A stretch of DNA of 64,000 nt from Sphaerochaeta pleomorpha str. Grapes (GCF_000236685.1 NC_016633.1:2852001-2916000), one strand, 5' to 3'. Shown: positions 35,510 through 44,853, counted from the stretch's first letter. The notes: generated by a model from the sequence alone, not told the origin. A program made the numbers and translations.

Positions 35510-36883
35510 CTAATTGAAAAAGTTTTGGATGAAATCGATTGAATTCCTATTTGCTGCAACAAGCACACGGTCCCCTTCGTTAAGTGTTATGTTTCCTGTT
35601 GGTATGACAATTTCTCCCTTTTTTGTCGTCAATCCTGCCACAATGGCTTTCTTGCGCATGTTCAATTCACTGAGTTTTTTGCCGCAGGCTTTGTTTGTGC
35701 TGTTAATGGTAAACTCAAATATCTCCAGCTGTCCATTGAATAATGAGTGGAGGCTGGTCACATTAGTTCCCCTCAAGTACCGAAGCAGTGAGTCTACCGT
35801 GGTGTCGGTGGTGGAAATGACAACGTCTATGTCCAGATAGGATGCAAGCCGTACATAGTTGTTGTTCTGTTTTACCAAGGCCATCGATTTGGAGATCCCT
35901 ATGCGTTTTGCATAGGATGCAGTGATGACATTCAATTCGTCATTGTCGGTCAGGGCTATGAGGAGATCATAATTGGTCAATTGCTCCGTCTGCATGATAT
36001 CCTCGTCGGTAATATCAGCTTTGATGACAAGGATTTCAGGAAACCTGTCTGAGAACAACGTGCAGATTGCTGGGTTCTGGTCGATTACCGCAATTTTGGA
36101 ACGCACTGCAGGGGTCATGCTATTCAACAGGGCCCTGGCAATTTTGCTAGCACCTACCAATGCTATTTTACGGGGTTTTTTCTGTATTTTCCCAACGGCT
36201 TTAAGAATATCAGACACTTCTGCAGTCTCTGCCACTAAGGAAATGGTATCCTTGGCTTCAATGATAGTATTCCCTGAGGGTACAAATACCTTACCCTTTC
36301 GATGGATTGCCGCGATAATAAAGTCGGCCTTCAGTTTGGTACGCATGTCCATGAGTGAGATTCCGAGATAAGGGGAAAACTGCTCGATATAAAGATTGTA
36401 AAGCATGAGATTGGAATTGTTGAATTTGATTACATCGCTATAAACACCCTGGTCGATAATGTTGTATATATATTGGGCTGCTTCCGCATTTGGGTTGACG
36501 ATATGGTCAATTCCCAGTAGTCCCTCGGTTAGTCCTTCTGTTCCCGTATATATCAACCCTCTGATAGTGGCAACAGTCTTTACGCCCTTGAAAGACCCTG
36601 ATACCATTCCGCAGGAAACAAGGTTTATTTCATCGCTGTCTGTAACGGCAATGAAGGATTCAGCATCTGCACAGCCAGCTTCATTGAGTTTTGCCAAGTC
36701 AGTGCCATTGCCAAGGATGCCCATGCAATCGAGTTTTGATATCGCAAGGTCGATTCTCTCCGGATTGTTGTCTATCAATACAACATCCCTATGTTCCTCG
36801 ATAAGTTGTTTTGCTAAGCCGAGGCCACGTCTTCCTGCTCCCAAGATGACAATTTTTTTGCTCGTAAGACAGCTCCTTTCCAT
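35510..36883 (-). CDS. trkA: Trk potassium uptake regulatory subunit TrkA
   Basis: A 457-residue cytoplasmic protein with two RCK repeats, each a nucleotide-binding Rossmann fold (KIVILGAGRRGLG, then KIALVGASKIARAL) followed by a TrkA-C domain. It gates TrkH in response to nucleotides. The first ATG lacks a ribosome site upstream; AAGGAG occurs just inside the frame (codons 2-4) with no standard start codon suitably placed after it, so the true start is uncertain by a few codons. Confidence 0.93.
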   Translation of the reverse strand: MERSCLTSKKIVILGAGRRGLGLAKQLIEEHRDVVLIDNNPERIDLAISKLDCMGILGNGTDLAKLNEAGCADAESFIAVTDSDEINLVSCGMVSGSFKGVKTVATIRGLIYTGTEGLTEGLLGIDHIVNPNAEAAQYIYNIIDQGVYSDVIKFNNSNLMLYNLYIEQFSPYLGISLMDMRTKLKADFIIAAIHRKGKVFVPSGNTIIEAKDTISLVAETAEVSDILKAVGKIQKKPRKIALVGASKIARALLNSMTPAVRSKIAVIDQNPAICTLFSDRFPEILVIKADITDEDIMQTEQLTNYDLLIALTDNDELNVITASYAKRIGISKSMALVKQNNNYVRLASYLDIDVVISTTDTTVDSLLRYLRGTNVTSLHSLFNGQLEIFEFTINSTNKACGKKLSELNMRKKAIVAGLTTKKGEIVIPTGNITLNEGDRVLVAANRNSIDFIQNFFN

Positions 36884-37121
36884 GCAATATAAAAATATTG
36901 GCTTTTTTTTAAATCACTAGCAGATATTTGGTAATATCTCATGGTATTTACTTGCCTTAACCATCCTAACAGATTGATTTGGATTACGGAAGTGGTATTG
37001 TTTTCACAATATCAATCTTGTTTATTTTATTTCTCAATAAAAAGATAAATTATTTAGGCTTTCTTTTTCAGAAGCTGTTGACATTACTTTTGAATTGCCA
37101 TAAGATACGTAAGCAATTCGA

Positions 37122-37194
37122 CGCAGGGTGGAGCAGTTGGCAGCTCGTCGGGCTCATAACCCGAAGGCCGTAGGTTCGAGTCCTACCCCTGCTA
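37122..37194 (+). tRNA. Initiator tRNA-Met (anticodon CAT)
   Basis: A full cloverleaf folds: acceptor stem starting CGCAGGG and closing CCCTGC, D arm with GAGCAG, anticodon stem GGG/CCC around CTCATAA, T arm GTAGG TTCGAGT CCTAC. The first acceptor pair is a C/T mismatch and the anticodon stem has three G-C pairs, both hallmarks of the initiator. The discriminator is A at 37194 and CCA is not encoded. Confidence 0.95.
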
Positions 37195-37713
37195 TAACAG
37201 TTGGTCTGATGAATGGACTACCGAATGTACAAAGGTACACGGTAGGACGGTGATTCCTGATTCTACCAAGTTCTGGCAACTTGTTGAGGCGGTATTGATC
37301 GCACGGCGGGTTGCCTTTCTTTTTGCCCAGACGCCACCCCTTACAAGAAACAGCTAAAAAAGAGACCTGACCTATCATTATAGAAAATGGGCAATCCATC
37401 TGTTAGTATTGAGTTAACCAAAAACCAAGCTAACAAGGACGGACGCCCATGCAACAGTATACAAATCAAGCTTGCACGTACTAGATTTCAAGGCACAGCC
37501 CCCAAAAAAGCAAAGAAAACTGATCAATTCACCCTTAGGCGCCTGGCCGACCTTCTGGGTCATGGCGAGCCTGCCTATTTTTTGCCAGGCGAATGTTCTG
37601 GATATACAAAACCTGTCTACCCATATAATATTCTATGGTAACGTTATGGCAATGGCCCAGAATTCCTTGGCATGCTATGGCCAATGAAAATTCTTCTGTT
37701 TGAGGAGGGGGAG
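37195..37713. other. Stretch after the tRNA with no convincing gene
   Basis: About 520 bases hold only short frames without ribosome sites or recognisable products, the longest being 84 codons at 37387-37641. A hairpin lies at 37218-37245. The region could contain decayed coding sequence or an unidentified small RNA, but I can name neither. Confidence 0.4.
37218..37245 (+). repeat. Hairpin just downstream of tRNA-fMet
   Basis: CTACCG (37218-37223) pairs with CGGTAG (37240-37245), and inside it TGTAC (37226-37230) pairs with GTACA (37235-37239), with loop AAAG. No T-run follows, so it is not a standard terminator; it may mark the tRNA 3' precursor or a factor-dependent end. Confidence 0.55.
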
Positions 37714-38853
37714 ATGGCTGGCAAGAACAAAAAACCTTGGCGCTTCCATTCCAAGAAGGCAGTGGTAATCACGGTATGCATGGTGGTAATCCTGCTGCTT
37801 ATTCTGGTGTTGGTATATGATGGAGGAACGATGAAACCCTTGAAGGATGACCAGGGAAATGCAATCGCAAGCAGTATTTCTGAAAAAATCTTTGTCGAGA
37901 TCAACGGGACAAGACTTGGAATGTTTATCCGATCGACCAATAAAGATAATCCTGTCCTCCTGTTCATGCACGGGGGTCCTGGCATGCCCGAATATTTCCT
38001 CGAGGAGAAATATCCTACCGGATTGGATAGCGTCTTTACCGTTTGCTGGCTGGAGCAGAGGGGTGCAGGCCTTTCCTATTACCCAGGCATGCCTGCCGAG
38101 GAAATTACTGTGGATCAATTGGTTTCCGATGGCATAGCTGTCTCAAGCTACCTCTGCAACCGTTTCGGAAAGGAAAAAATCTATCTCATGGGGCATTCCT
38201 GGGGTTCTTTGATTGGTGTAAAGATGGCGGGGAAGGCCCCTGGGCTCTATAATGCCTATATTGGAATAGCGCAGATCTCCGATCAATACCAGTCAGAGGT
38301 ACTGGCTTTCGATTATATGCTGGATACCTATAGAAGGGAAGGAAATACCAGGATGGCGGAAAAACTTGAAATGTATTCTCCCTATATGTCCCAAAAAAAG
38401 TTTGAACACTATTTTGTTTCCGGCTTTAGGGATACGGTGATGCATGACCTTGGTGTTGGGACAATGCACGCTATGCATTCGGTTTTTTCTGGGATCTTTA
38501 TCCCGGTAATGACAAGCAATGCCTATACGTTGAAAGAAAAAATCAATATATGGAAGGCAAAGTCCTTTTTGGCGAAATCCACCTCACTGCGAAAAGAAAT
38601 GTTTGGGTCAAAACTTCCTGAACAGATAAAGGTGTTGGAAATACCCACCTATTTTCTCAGTGGAGTGTACGACTACACGGTTTCGGCCATACTGGCAAAA
38701 CAGTTTCTATCGGGAATTACTGCACCAATAAAAGGCTTTTATACCTTTGACAATTCTGCACACAGCCCTTTGTTCGAAGAGAGCGAAAAATTTGTCAATA
38801 TCATGCTTGAAGATGTCCTGACCGGTGAAAATAATCTTTCCGATAAAGAATAA
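37714..38853 (+). CDS. Membrane-anchored alpha/beta hydrolase, prolyl-aminopeptidase-like
   Basis: A 379-residue protein with one N-terminal membrane span (about residues 15-35) and an outward-facing hydrolase domain. HGGPG (86-90), LEQRGAG, and the nucleophile elbow GHSWG with Ser162 resemble the peptidase S33 (proline iminopeptidase) family; the likely catalytic histidine is in NSAHSPLFEE. The ATG at 37714 is preferred as GAGGAGG lies just upstream. Substrate unknown; extracytoplasmic peptides or esters are plausible. Confidence 0.87.
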   Translation: MAGKNKKPWRFHSKKAVVITVCMVVILLLILVLVYDGGTMKPLKDDQGNAIASSISEKIFVEINGTRLGMFIRSTNKDNPVLLFMHGGPGMPEYFLEEKYPTGLDSVFTVCWLEQRGAGLSYYPGMPAEEITVDQLVSDGIAVSSYLCNRFGKEKIYLMGHSWGSLIGVKMAGKAPGLYNAYIGIAQISDQYQSEVLAFDYMLDTYRREGNTRMAEKLEMYSPYMSQKKFEHYFVSGFRDTVMHDLGVGTMHAMHSVFSGIFIPVMTSNAYTLKEKINIWKAKSFLAKSTSLRKEMFGSKLPEQIKVLEIPTYFLSGVYDYTVSAILAKQFLSGITAPIKGFYTFDNSAHSPLFEESEKFVNIMLEDVLTGENNLSDKE

Positions 38854-38884
38854 GCATATAAAGCATCCTGGCTTACTGGTTGTT

Positions 38885-38903
38885 TTTCACCGGAACGGTG
38901 AAA
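38885..38903. terminator. Hairpin between convergent hydrolase and HMA-protein genes
   Basis: TTTCACCG (38885-38892) and CGGTGAAA (38896-38903) form a perfect eight-pair stem with a GAA loop. The U-tract is part of the stem rather than after it, so it is a weak or atypical terminator. Confidence 0.5.
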
Positions 38904-38946
38904 GTTAAAAGACTTGTTTGCTTTATGCAAGAGAGAGCTCCTCTTT

Positions 38947-39327
38947 TCAATGTCCCAGTATCTGGGTTACTTGATAACCGGCTATAGCGACTGCGTGGAT
39001 AAGCGCTTGGTTTTGCAAGGTAAATCCTTCGACCAGCGCGCTTTTTTTCGTCAGGTCAATCTGGACCCTCTGTACCCCTTCTGCCTCCAGGAGCTCTGCC
39101 TTTACCTTCATCGTGCAATGGCCACAGTTCATCCCTTCGATAATAAGGAGTTTTTTAGATGGATAGTGCTCCATTTGATTGGTTTCTACCGTTTTTTCAG
39201 TTTTTTTGAAGAAGCCCTTGAGCCAGCGGGAAACGCTCTGCATTGTCCAAACCCGGTACGCAATCTGCAAAAAATTGGTAAAAAAGGGATAGCCTCTCAC
39301 TTCGATCGGATTGCTAGCGTTTCTCAT
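38947..39327 (-). CDS. Heavy-metal-associated (HMA) domain protein
   Basis: The last 70 of 126 residues form an HMA fold with the metal-binding motif GMNCGHC (Cys68, Cys71), as in copper chaperones and the N-terminal domains of P-type ATPases. The first 58 residues are a basic, partly hydrophobic extension of no known family. GGGAG lies roughly ten bases before the ATG; a later ATG at codon 29 is possible. It follows a two-component system on the same strand, which suggests metal sensing or handling. Confidence 0.8.
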   Translation of the reverse strand: MRNASNPIEVRGYPFFTNFLQIAYRVWTMQSVSRWLKGFFKKTEKTVETNQMEHYPSKKLLIIEGMNCGHCTMKVKAELLEAEGVQRVQIDLTKKSALVEGFTLQNQALIHAVAIAGYQVTQILGH

Positions 39328-39450
39328 GTCTTGTTTTCTCCCTCTGTCTGGACTGGGTCCCTAAAGAAAGGTACTACCTGTTTATGACCCTACCGTGAAC
39401 AGCAGGTGAACAGTGTGAGACTTTTATATTCCTGATAAAGGCAAAGTATC

Positions 39451-40881
39451 TCAGGTATTTCGTACAGGTAAATCAACACAAAAGCGTGCACCGCCCAGAT
39501 CAGAAGAGCCAATGGTTATTTTTCCTCCATGGGCTTTTACGATTTCGGAGGATATCGCCAGGCCAAGCCCCCGCCCGCCGGAAGCGGAAGAACGGGACTT
39601 GTCTATGCGGTAGAACCGTTCAAAGACCCGTTCGCGTTCAGAAATATCAATTCCAGGCCCTGAGTCGTCGATACTGAACCGAACGAGGTTTTTTGCAGGT
39701 TTTTCTTCCTGGATTTGGATGTGTCCTCCGGTCGGAGTATACTTGATTGCGTTGGAAATCAAGTTGTCGACAACTTCCCGTAGTCGAAAAAAATCGCCAT
39801 AGGTAGTTGCTGGGTTGCCCAAACAAGGTTTAAAGGAAATGGTTATCTCCTTTTCGTTTGCAACAGGGACAAACAGGGCAAGGGATTTGGAAAGCAAAGA
39901 ACGGATATCGATGGGTTCCTTGGAAAGCTTCAGTTCCCCGGCATCGATGAGTTCCAGTTCACGAAGCGTCTCAATAAGCAGGGAGAGCCTGAGAACTTCC
40001 TCGAGTACCGATTTGAGGTTTTCCTGGTCGAAGGAAAGAATGCCGTCAAGCATCCCTTCGATGGTTCCCTGGATGAGAGTGACAGGGGTTCTTAGCTCAT
40101 GGGCAGCATCGGCAATTACCTGTTTTTTTGCAGTGTCGAGTTTTTTCAATTCAGTTATCATTTCATTAAAAGCCTGGGAGAGCTCTGCAAGCTCATCATT
40201 CCCCTTGATGTCCATGGGGGTAGAAAGGTTGCCAAGTGCAATTTCCCTTGCTCTCTGGGCTAACTCTGCCATCGGTTTGGTGAGGTGTATCGATAACATG
40301 ATCCCTACTGCCAGGGCAATCAGTACGGAAAAGAATGAGGAATAGAGGAGGGACCGCTTGATGGAAGCGAGAAATAGTTCATCAGTGTCCGTGAGCGACG
40401 TGTCAACCATGGAACCGACAAGTATAACTCCCTTTTTCCCCTGTACAGTCATGATAGGGATGCCATGGGAGAGATGTCGCTGAGGGTGAGAGGTCCCTAT
40501 CAACTTTCCTGCCGAATCGGCAACAATATATCCTTCGGTGTCTGCCAAAACCACACGGTTGGAGAAAAGGTTCTCCACCATCGGCTGGTAATAATGGCTC
40601 TCTGAAAAGGATTTTATTGTTCCGAACATGCCTTCATCGAGATTTTTGGTAATCATCTCGGGTAGTTCCATGATAAATGTTTGGACATTGTCCCAAGAAC
40701 CCTGGTCCTCGAAATATTCACTAAGCAACCCAGCATAGACCTCTGCCTTTGACGAATCTCCGCTGAAAATGAAAGTGCGGAATCGGTCATCGGTAGTCTG
40801 TAGAATCAAAAATGAGTTTAACAGGGTCAGAATCGCCACTACCAGCAAGAAATAGAGGGGGAGACGATATTTAAGCTTCAT
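39451..40881 (-). CDS. Sensor histidine kinase
   Basis: A 476-residue membrane kinase: first span about residues 7-28, extracytoplasmic sensor region to about 178, second span 179-200, HAMP domain, HisKA with His261 in ADAAHELRTP, then the ATPase domain (N box DNLISNAIKYTP, G boxes DDSGPGID and GRGLGLAI). It phosphorylates the response regulator encoded upstream, whose gene it overlaps by 11 bases. The signal may be a metal, judged by the HMA gene next in line. Confidence 0.93.
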   Translation of the reverse strand: MKLKYRLPLYFLLVVAILTLLNSFLILQTTDDRFRTFIFSGDSSKAEVYAGLLSEYFEDQGSWDNVQTFIMELPEMITKNLDEGMFGTIKSFSESHYYQPMVENLFSNRVVLADTEGYIVADSAGKLIGTSHPQRHLSHGIPIMTVQGKKGVILVGSMVDTSLTDTDELFLASIKRSLLYSSFFSVLIALAVGIMLSIHLTKPMAELAQRAREIALGNLSTPMDIKGNDELAELSQAFNEMITELKKLDTAKKQVIADAAHELRTPVTLIQGTIEGMLDGILSFDQENLKSVLEEVLRLSLLIETLRELELIDAGELKLSKEPIDIRSLLSKSLALFVPVANEKEITISFKPCLGNPATTYGDFFRLREVVDNLISNAIKYTPTGGHIQIQEEKPAKNLVRFSIDDSGPGIDISERERVFERFYRIDKSRSSASGGRGLGLAISSEIVKAHGGKITIGSSDLGGARFCVDLPVRNT

Positions 40882-41569
40882 GGGGTTGTTCCATGAAACG
40901 ATACCCTATACCGCGTACGGTCTCGATGAACCTGGATTTATCGCTTTCATCGCCAAGGGCCTTCCTGATATTCTTGATCTGGGCATCGATTGTCCTTTCA
41001 TACCCCTCGAAAGCCGAACCGGTAGAGGCTCCAAGCAGGTCGAGCCTGCTCCACACCCTTCCCGGTTGCTGGGTCATGAAAACCAGGATGTCGAACTGGG
41101 CTGCAGTCAGTTCGACAGGTTTTCCCTCTACGGTTATAGTCCTTTTGGGAATATTTATTGTGATGGGACCATGCACTATCACAGGCGTTTCCTTGTCAGG
41201 GCTCTGTACTTTTCTCCTGAGGATTGCTTTTACCCGTGCAACCATCTCCCTTGGACTGAATGGTTTGGGGATATAGTCATCAGCTCCGAGTTCGAAGCCG
41301 ACAATCCTGTCGATTTCCTCAGTCCTTGCAGAAAGAAAGATGATCGGGATATCAGATTCTTTACGAACTCCTCTGGCAACGGAGAGCCCATCGAGGCCAG
41401 GCATATTTATATCGAGGATAAGGCAGTCGAGTGAATGCCTGTGAAAAGCTTCCATGGCTTCGGTTCCATTTTGGCAGGCGATTACCAAAAACCCTTCGGA
41501 TTCCAAATATTTTGAAACCAGTGCTACAAGTTTTGGTTCATCGTCTGCAATGAGAATCGTCTGTGTCAT
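40871..41569 (-). CDS. OmpR-family response regulator
   Basis: A 232-residue regulator with a receiver domain (acidic pocket Asp9-Asp10, phosphorylated Asp53 in LILDINMPG, Lys in PKPFSP) and a C-terminal winged helix (ERTIDAQIKNIRKAL, GIGYRF). AAGGAGG precedes the ATG. It probably binds the phased CATTCAT repeats in the divergent intergenic region. Confidence 0.95.
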   Translation of the reverse strand: MTQTILIADDEPKLVALVSKYLESEGFLVIACQNGTEAMEAFHRHSLDCLILDINMPGLDGLSVARGVRKESDIPIIFLSARTEEIDRIVGFELGADDYIPKPFSPREMVARVKAILRRKVQSPDKETPVIVHGPITINIPKRTITVEGKPVELTAAQFDILVFMTQQPGRVWSRLDLLGASTGSAFEGYERTIDAQIKNIRKALGDESDKSRFIETVRGIGYRFMEQPHEA

Positions 41570-41677
41570 GTTGTATCCTCCTTAATACCTATTGTTATCG
41601 TAAGGATTGACAGGAAAAGATATCTTGTCAAGGGCGAGGGGCAAAGGCATGTTTTTTCTAATCTGTTTGAAAGCACC

Positions 41678-41717
41678 CATTCATCCAATTGCTATTATCC
41701 ATTCATAATGCATTCAT
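41678..41717. promoter_or_regulatory. Three phased CATTCAT direct repeats, candidate response-regulator site
   Basis: CATTCAT occurs at 41678-41684, 41700-41706 and 41711-41717, spaced 22 and 11 bases apart, so all lie on the same helix face. The last copy sits in the -35 position of a promoter with TATAGT at 41730-41735 for the SHOCT gene. This fits OmpR-type tandem binding. Confidence 0.6.
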
Positions 41718-41849
41718 CAAAATAGAATATATAGTATAGCAGTAAGGACAAAGATGTGCTGAATCATCATTCTTGCAGGAATTTCGAACAGACCTCCCAA
41801 GGCCTTGTATCGAAGCGAATCGAATCTCATTACGAGAAGAGGATTGCCT

Positions 41850-42089
41850 ATGTTCGGTAGTTATTGTCTGGGATATTTTGGACGATCTGGCTGGGGAGGT
41901 ATTACGATGGGATTATTTATGGTAATTATTCCGATTATTGTCATTTTGCTTCTGGTTCGGTACCTGGATGTTCCAGGACGGAAAACCTCTTCCTCGGCAA
42001 CTGCCCTGGAATTGCTCAAGAAACGGTATGCAAGTGGCGAAGTTTCGAAAGCGGATTTTTTGCAAATGAAAAAGGATTTGCAGGAGTAG
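41850..42089 (+). CDS. Small SHOCT-domain membrane protein
   Basis: A 79-residue protein with one membrane span (about residues 18-36) and a C-terminal SHOCT motif (ALELLKKRYASGEVSKADFLQMKKDL). AGAGGA lies before the ATG at 41850; the longer frame from 41805 is less likely. It is transcribed divergently from the two-component operon and is probably its target. SHOCT proteins like this are common near metal-stress genes. Confidence 0.85.
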   Translation: MFGSYCLGYFGRSGWGGITMGLFMVIIPIIVILLLVRYLDVPGRKTSSSATALELLKKRYASGEVSKADFLQMKKDLQE

Positions 42090-42198
42090 TAACCTGAAAG
42101 GGTGTGTTCCTCCTGCTTGTTTCCTATATGCATCAGTGAGAGGGTACCCCCACTTGCCTTATATGGCTTGTGGATTCTCTCCGGTTCAACAAAATTTT

Positions 42199-42248
42199 GG
42201 CAATCTGCAGTGGTGAATTATTTTACCCTGCAGGTTGCCTCATTTTTT
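42199..42248 (+). terminator. Rho-independent terminator after the SHOCT gene
   Basis: GGCAATCTGCA (42199-42209) pairs with TGCAGGTTGCC (42229-42239) with one wobble, with an inner GGT/ACC helix, followed by six T residues at 42243-42248. It lies at the very end of the convergent phzF gene. Confidence 0.8.
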
Positions 42249-43105
42249 CATTGGGGAACTACCAGGGTACCCGAGGCAAATAGGGCCACCTCACCCTTAA
42301 TGAAAATATTGCCCGGTTTCCCCGATTCCATCCACCCGGTGAGTATGCTTGGCCTGTATACGAAACGACCTTGTTTGATCATGATTGGCTTTCCGCGTTC
42401 CTTGTATCCGTGGGAAACCAAATAGGCGACCAAAGGACCCGCTGCACTTCCTGTGGCACTATCCTCAAAGATACCACTGTTATCCCAAGACCGGCATTCC
42501 ATCGATTCAGGGTCGAAGACATAAGCGAATTTTGCACCGAAACCGGAAAGCAAGGACTCGAAATCAGGATTGGCAATGTGCAAGTTCGGCAGAACGCCCC
42601 GTATGGGAACCAGTAGATAGGGAAGGCCTGTGGAGACTACTTCCAAGGGATACCCTGGATACAGGTCTTTTTCAGAACAGCTAATTGATGCACAAATCGA
42701 AGCGTACCGGTTACGGTCAACCAAACCCAGAAACTGGGGTTTCCCTTGGTTCATGACGACCGAATGAAAGGAGCCTTCCTCCCTTGAGGTAACGCAAATT
42801 ATCCTGTTGCCTAGTTTTATCGATAGGTTTATTTCCCGTTTTCCGGGATAGAGAACCCTATGCAGCAATCCAGCCGTACCGAGGATGGGATGCCCTGCAA
42901 AGGGCAGTTCCTCCTGGACGGTAAATATTCTCAACGGAAAAATGTTATTCTCCTGGGGGAAAACGAACACAGTCTCGAACTGCTTGAACTCCTGGGCGAT
43001 TTTCAGCATCAGATTTTCATCGAGAAATCCTTCGGCCAAAACGACAGTCAATCCATTCCCTCCCAGAACAGTCTGGGAGAATACATCCACTTGATAGAAT
43101 TGCAT
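42248..43105 (-). CDS. PhzF-family isomerase/epimerase
   Basis: A 285-residue member of the PhzF (diaminopimelate epimerase fold) family. The N-terminal QVDVF and the catalytic Glu44 in FETVFVFP, the AGHPILGTA motif and the C-terminal DSATGSAAG loop are present. Most family members outside phenazine producers have no known substrate, so the function is open. The gene stands alone and converges with the SHOCT gene. Confidence 0.92.
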   Translation of the reverse strand: MQFYQVDVFSQTVLGGNGLTVVLAEGFLDENLMLKIAQEFKQFETVFVFPQENNIFPLRIFTVQEELPFAGHPILGTAGLLHRVLYPGKREINLSIKLGNRIICVTSREEGSFHSVVMNQGKPQFLGLVDRNRYASICASISCSEKDLYPGYPLEVVSTGLPYLLVPIRGVLPNLHIANPDFESLLSGFGAKFAYVFDPESMECRSWDNSGIFEDSATGSAAGPLVAYLVSHGYKERGKPIMIKQGRFVYRPSILTGWMESGKPGNIFIKGEVALFASGTLVVPQ

Positions 43106-43223
43106 GATTTATATTGAACCCCTACCTGGTTGTTTTCGCAAGTTTACCATAATGGAGAACTTGTAGGCAAAAAAAATTATTAAAGAAATTGGATGTGCGA
43201 AAGATAAATGTGATTTATTATAC

Positions 43224-43237
43224 TGTAAACGTTTACA
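43224..43237. promoter_or_regulatory. Perfect LacI/cre-type operator upstream of sugar ABC operon
   Basis: TGTAAACGTTTACA is a 14-bp perfect palindrome of the LacI/CcpA operator type. A consensus TTGACA (43245-43250) starts eight bases later, so the site lies just upstream of the promoter of the ATPase gene. The LacI regulator at the end of the operon (47364) is the likely ligand-responsive binder. Confidence 0.75.
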
Positions 43238-43356
43238 ATAAATATTGACAACTGCTTTTTTACATGTAATGATTTCTTTATAAGATATTGGGTGTGTTGC
43301 TTTTTTCTAATCCGTGAATTGTAGTGGTGTGGTTTTTAAATAAAGGAGTAGTGGCT

Positions 43357-44853
43357 TTGAACAATGTTGTGTTGTCAATGAAAGCCATAGACAAGCGCTT
43401 TTCCGGTGTGCATGCTCTGAAACAAGTAGATTTCGACCTCTATGAGGGAGAAATCCATGCGCTTGTTGGCGAAAATGGTGCAGGTAAATCAACTCTCATG
43501 AAAGCCCTCACGGGAATTTTTCCCAAGGATTCGGGGGAGATTCACTATATGGGCAGGTTATTCAACCCCCGCGGTCCCAAACAGGCCCTTAATGCCGGTA
43601 TTGCAATTGTCCACCAGGAATTGAATATGATGGACCATCTTACCGTTGCCCAGAATCTCTTCATCGGCAGGGAATCTACCAAGCTCAATGGACTGTTCCT
43701 CGATGAGAAACAACAAAACAACCGTGCCCGCCAATTGCTTGCAAAACTGCACATGGACATCGATCCTGAATTGAAACTTGCCAAACTCACCGTAGGGAAA
43801 CAGCAGATGGTCGAAATAGCAAAGGCTGTCAGCTATAATCTCAAGGTGTTGATCCTTGACGAACCGACCGCAGCCCTGACGGACAGGGAGATCGAAGACC
43901 TTTTTACTATTATGCGGGACCTTGCCTCAAAAGGCGTTTCCATGATTTATATCTCCCATCGTCTCGACGAGATAGGCGAGATTTCCAACAGGGTAACCGT
44001 ATTGCGGGATGGAGAACTTGTAGGAACGAGAAAAACCAGTGAACTGAGCAAAGAAGAAATGATCAACATGATGGTCGGAAGAGTCATCTATGAACAACCC
44101 AAGAGTCATAGCAATGTTCCCCCTGACGCTCCTGTGGTGTTGAAAGTTGCTAATCTCAACGCAGGTAATCTTGTCCAAGATGTCAGTTTTGAGCTGCATA
44201 AGGGTGAAATACTTGGCTTTGCCGGTCTGATGGGGGCGGGAAGGACCGAAACCGCCAGGGCTTTATATGGTGCTGACAAAGCAACCGGAATAATTGAAAT
44301 ACAGGGTCATCGAATATATATCGATAGTCCGATGGACGCAGTAAAGAATGGAATCGGGTACCTTTCGGAAGACCGGAAACGGTTTGGGCTGGCTATCAGG
44401 CTTCCTGTAATGGACAATGCCGTTATGGCTTCCTATGAGGAACTTACCCCCACGTTTTTGCTTCATACCAGAAACCTGGTCAAAGCTACCGGGGAATATG
44501 TTCAGAAATTGAAAATAAAGACACCCTCGCTACATCAATATGTCAAAAACCTTTCGGGGGGAAACCAACAAAAAGTAGTCATTGCAAAATGGCTGATAAA
44601 AAATAGTTCCGTTCTTATTTTCGATGAGCCGACCAGGGGTATTGATGTAGGGGCGAAGAGCGAAATCTATTCTCTGATGAATGAATTGGTCAAGGAAGGG
44701 AAATCGATCATCATGATCAGTTCAGAATTGGGGGAAGTCTTGCGAATGAGCGACAGGATTGTGGTGATGTGCGAAGGCAGGATAACCGGAATCCTTGACA
44801 TAGCGGAAGCAACCCAGGAAAAAATAATGGGTTTGGCAACGCTTTCCCGATAG
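43357..44853 (+). CDS. Sugar ABC transporter ATP-binding protein (RbsA/MglA family)
   Basis: A 498-residue double ATPase. First domain: Walker A GENGAGKST, Walker B LILDEPTA. Second domain: the degenerate GLMGAGRTE, signature LSGGNQQKVVIAKWL and Walker B FDEPTRGIDVG. The start TTG at 43357 has GGAG eight bases upstream; the GTG codons at 43324 and 43327 are badly placed, and ATG 43378 has no ribosome site. Its second half is closely similar to the partial ATPase at the left window edge, implying duplication of the cassette. Confidence 0.93.
   Translation: MNNVVLSMKAIDKRFSGVHALKQVDFDLYEGEIHALVGENGAGKSTLMKALTGIFPKDSGEIHYMGRLFNPRGPKQALNAGIAIVHQELNMMDHLTVAQNLFIGRESTKLNGLFLDEKQQNNRARQLLAKLHMDIDPELKLAKLTVGKQQMVEIAKAVSYNLKVLILDEPTAALTDREIEDLFTIMRDLASKGVSMIYISHRLDEIGEISNRVTVLRDGELVGTRKTSELSKEEMINMMVGRVIYEQPKSHSNVPPDAPVVLKVANLNAGNLVQDVSFELHKGEILGFAGLMGAGRTETARALYGADKATGIIEIQGHRIYIDSPMDAVKNGIGYLSEDRKRFGLAIRLPVMDNAVMASYEELTPTFLLHTRNLVKATGEYVQKLKIKTPSLHQYVKNLSGGNQQKVVIAKWLIKNSSVLIFDEPTRGIDVGAKSEIYSLMNELVKEGKSIIMISSELGEVLRMSDRIVVMCEGRITGILDIAEATQEKIMGLATLSR

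Noticed and set aside
37154-37399. Minus-strand frame across the tRNA
   Set aside because: Its C-terminal end, GVGLEPTAFGL, is the typical false translation of a tRNA gene.
37387-37641. 84-codon plus-strand frame after the tRNA
   Set aside because: No ribosome-binding site, no recognisable family and no clear partner; left as uncertain spacer.
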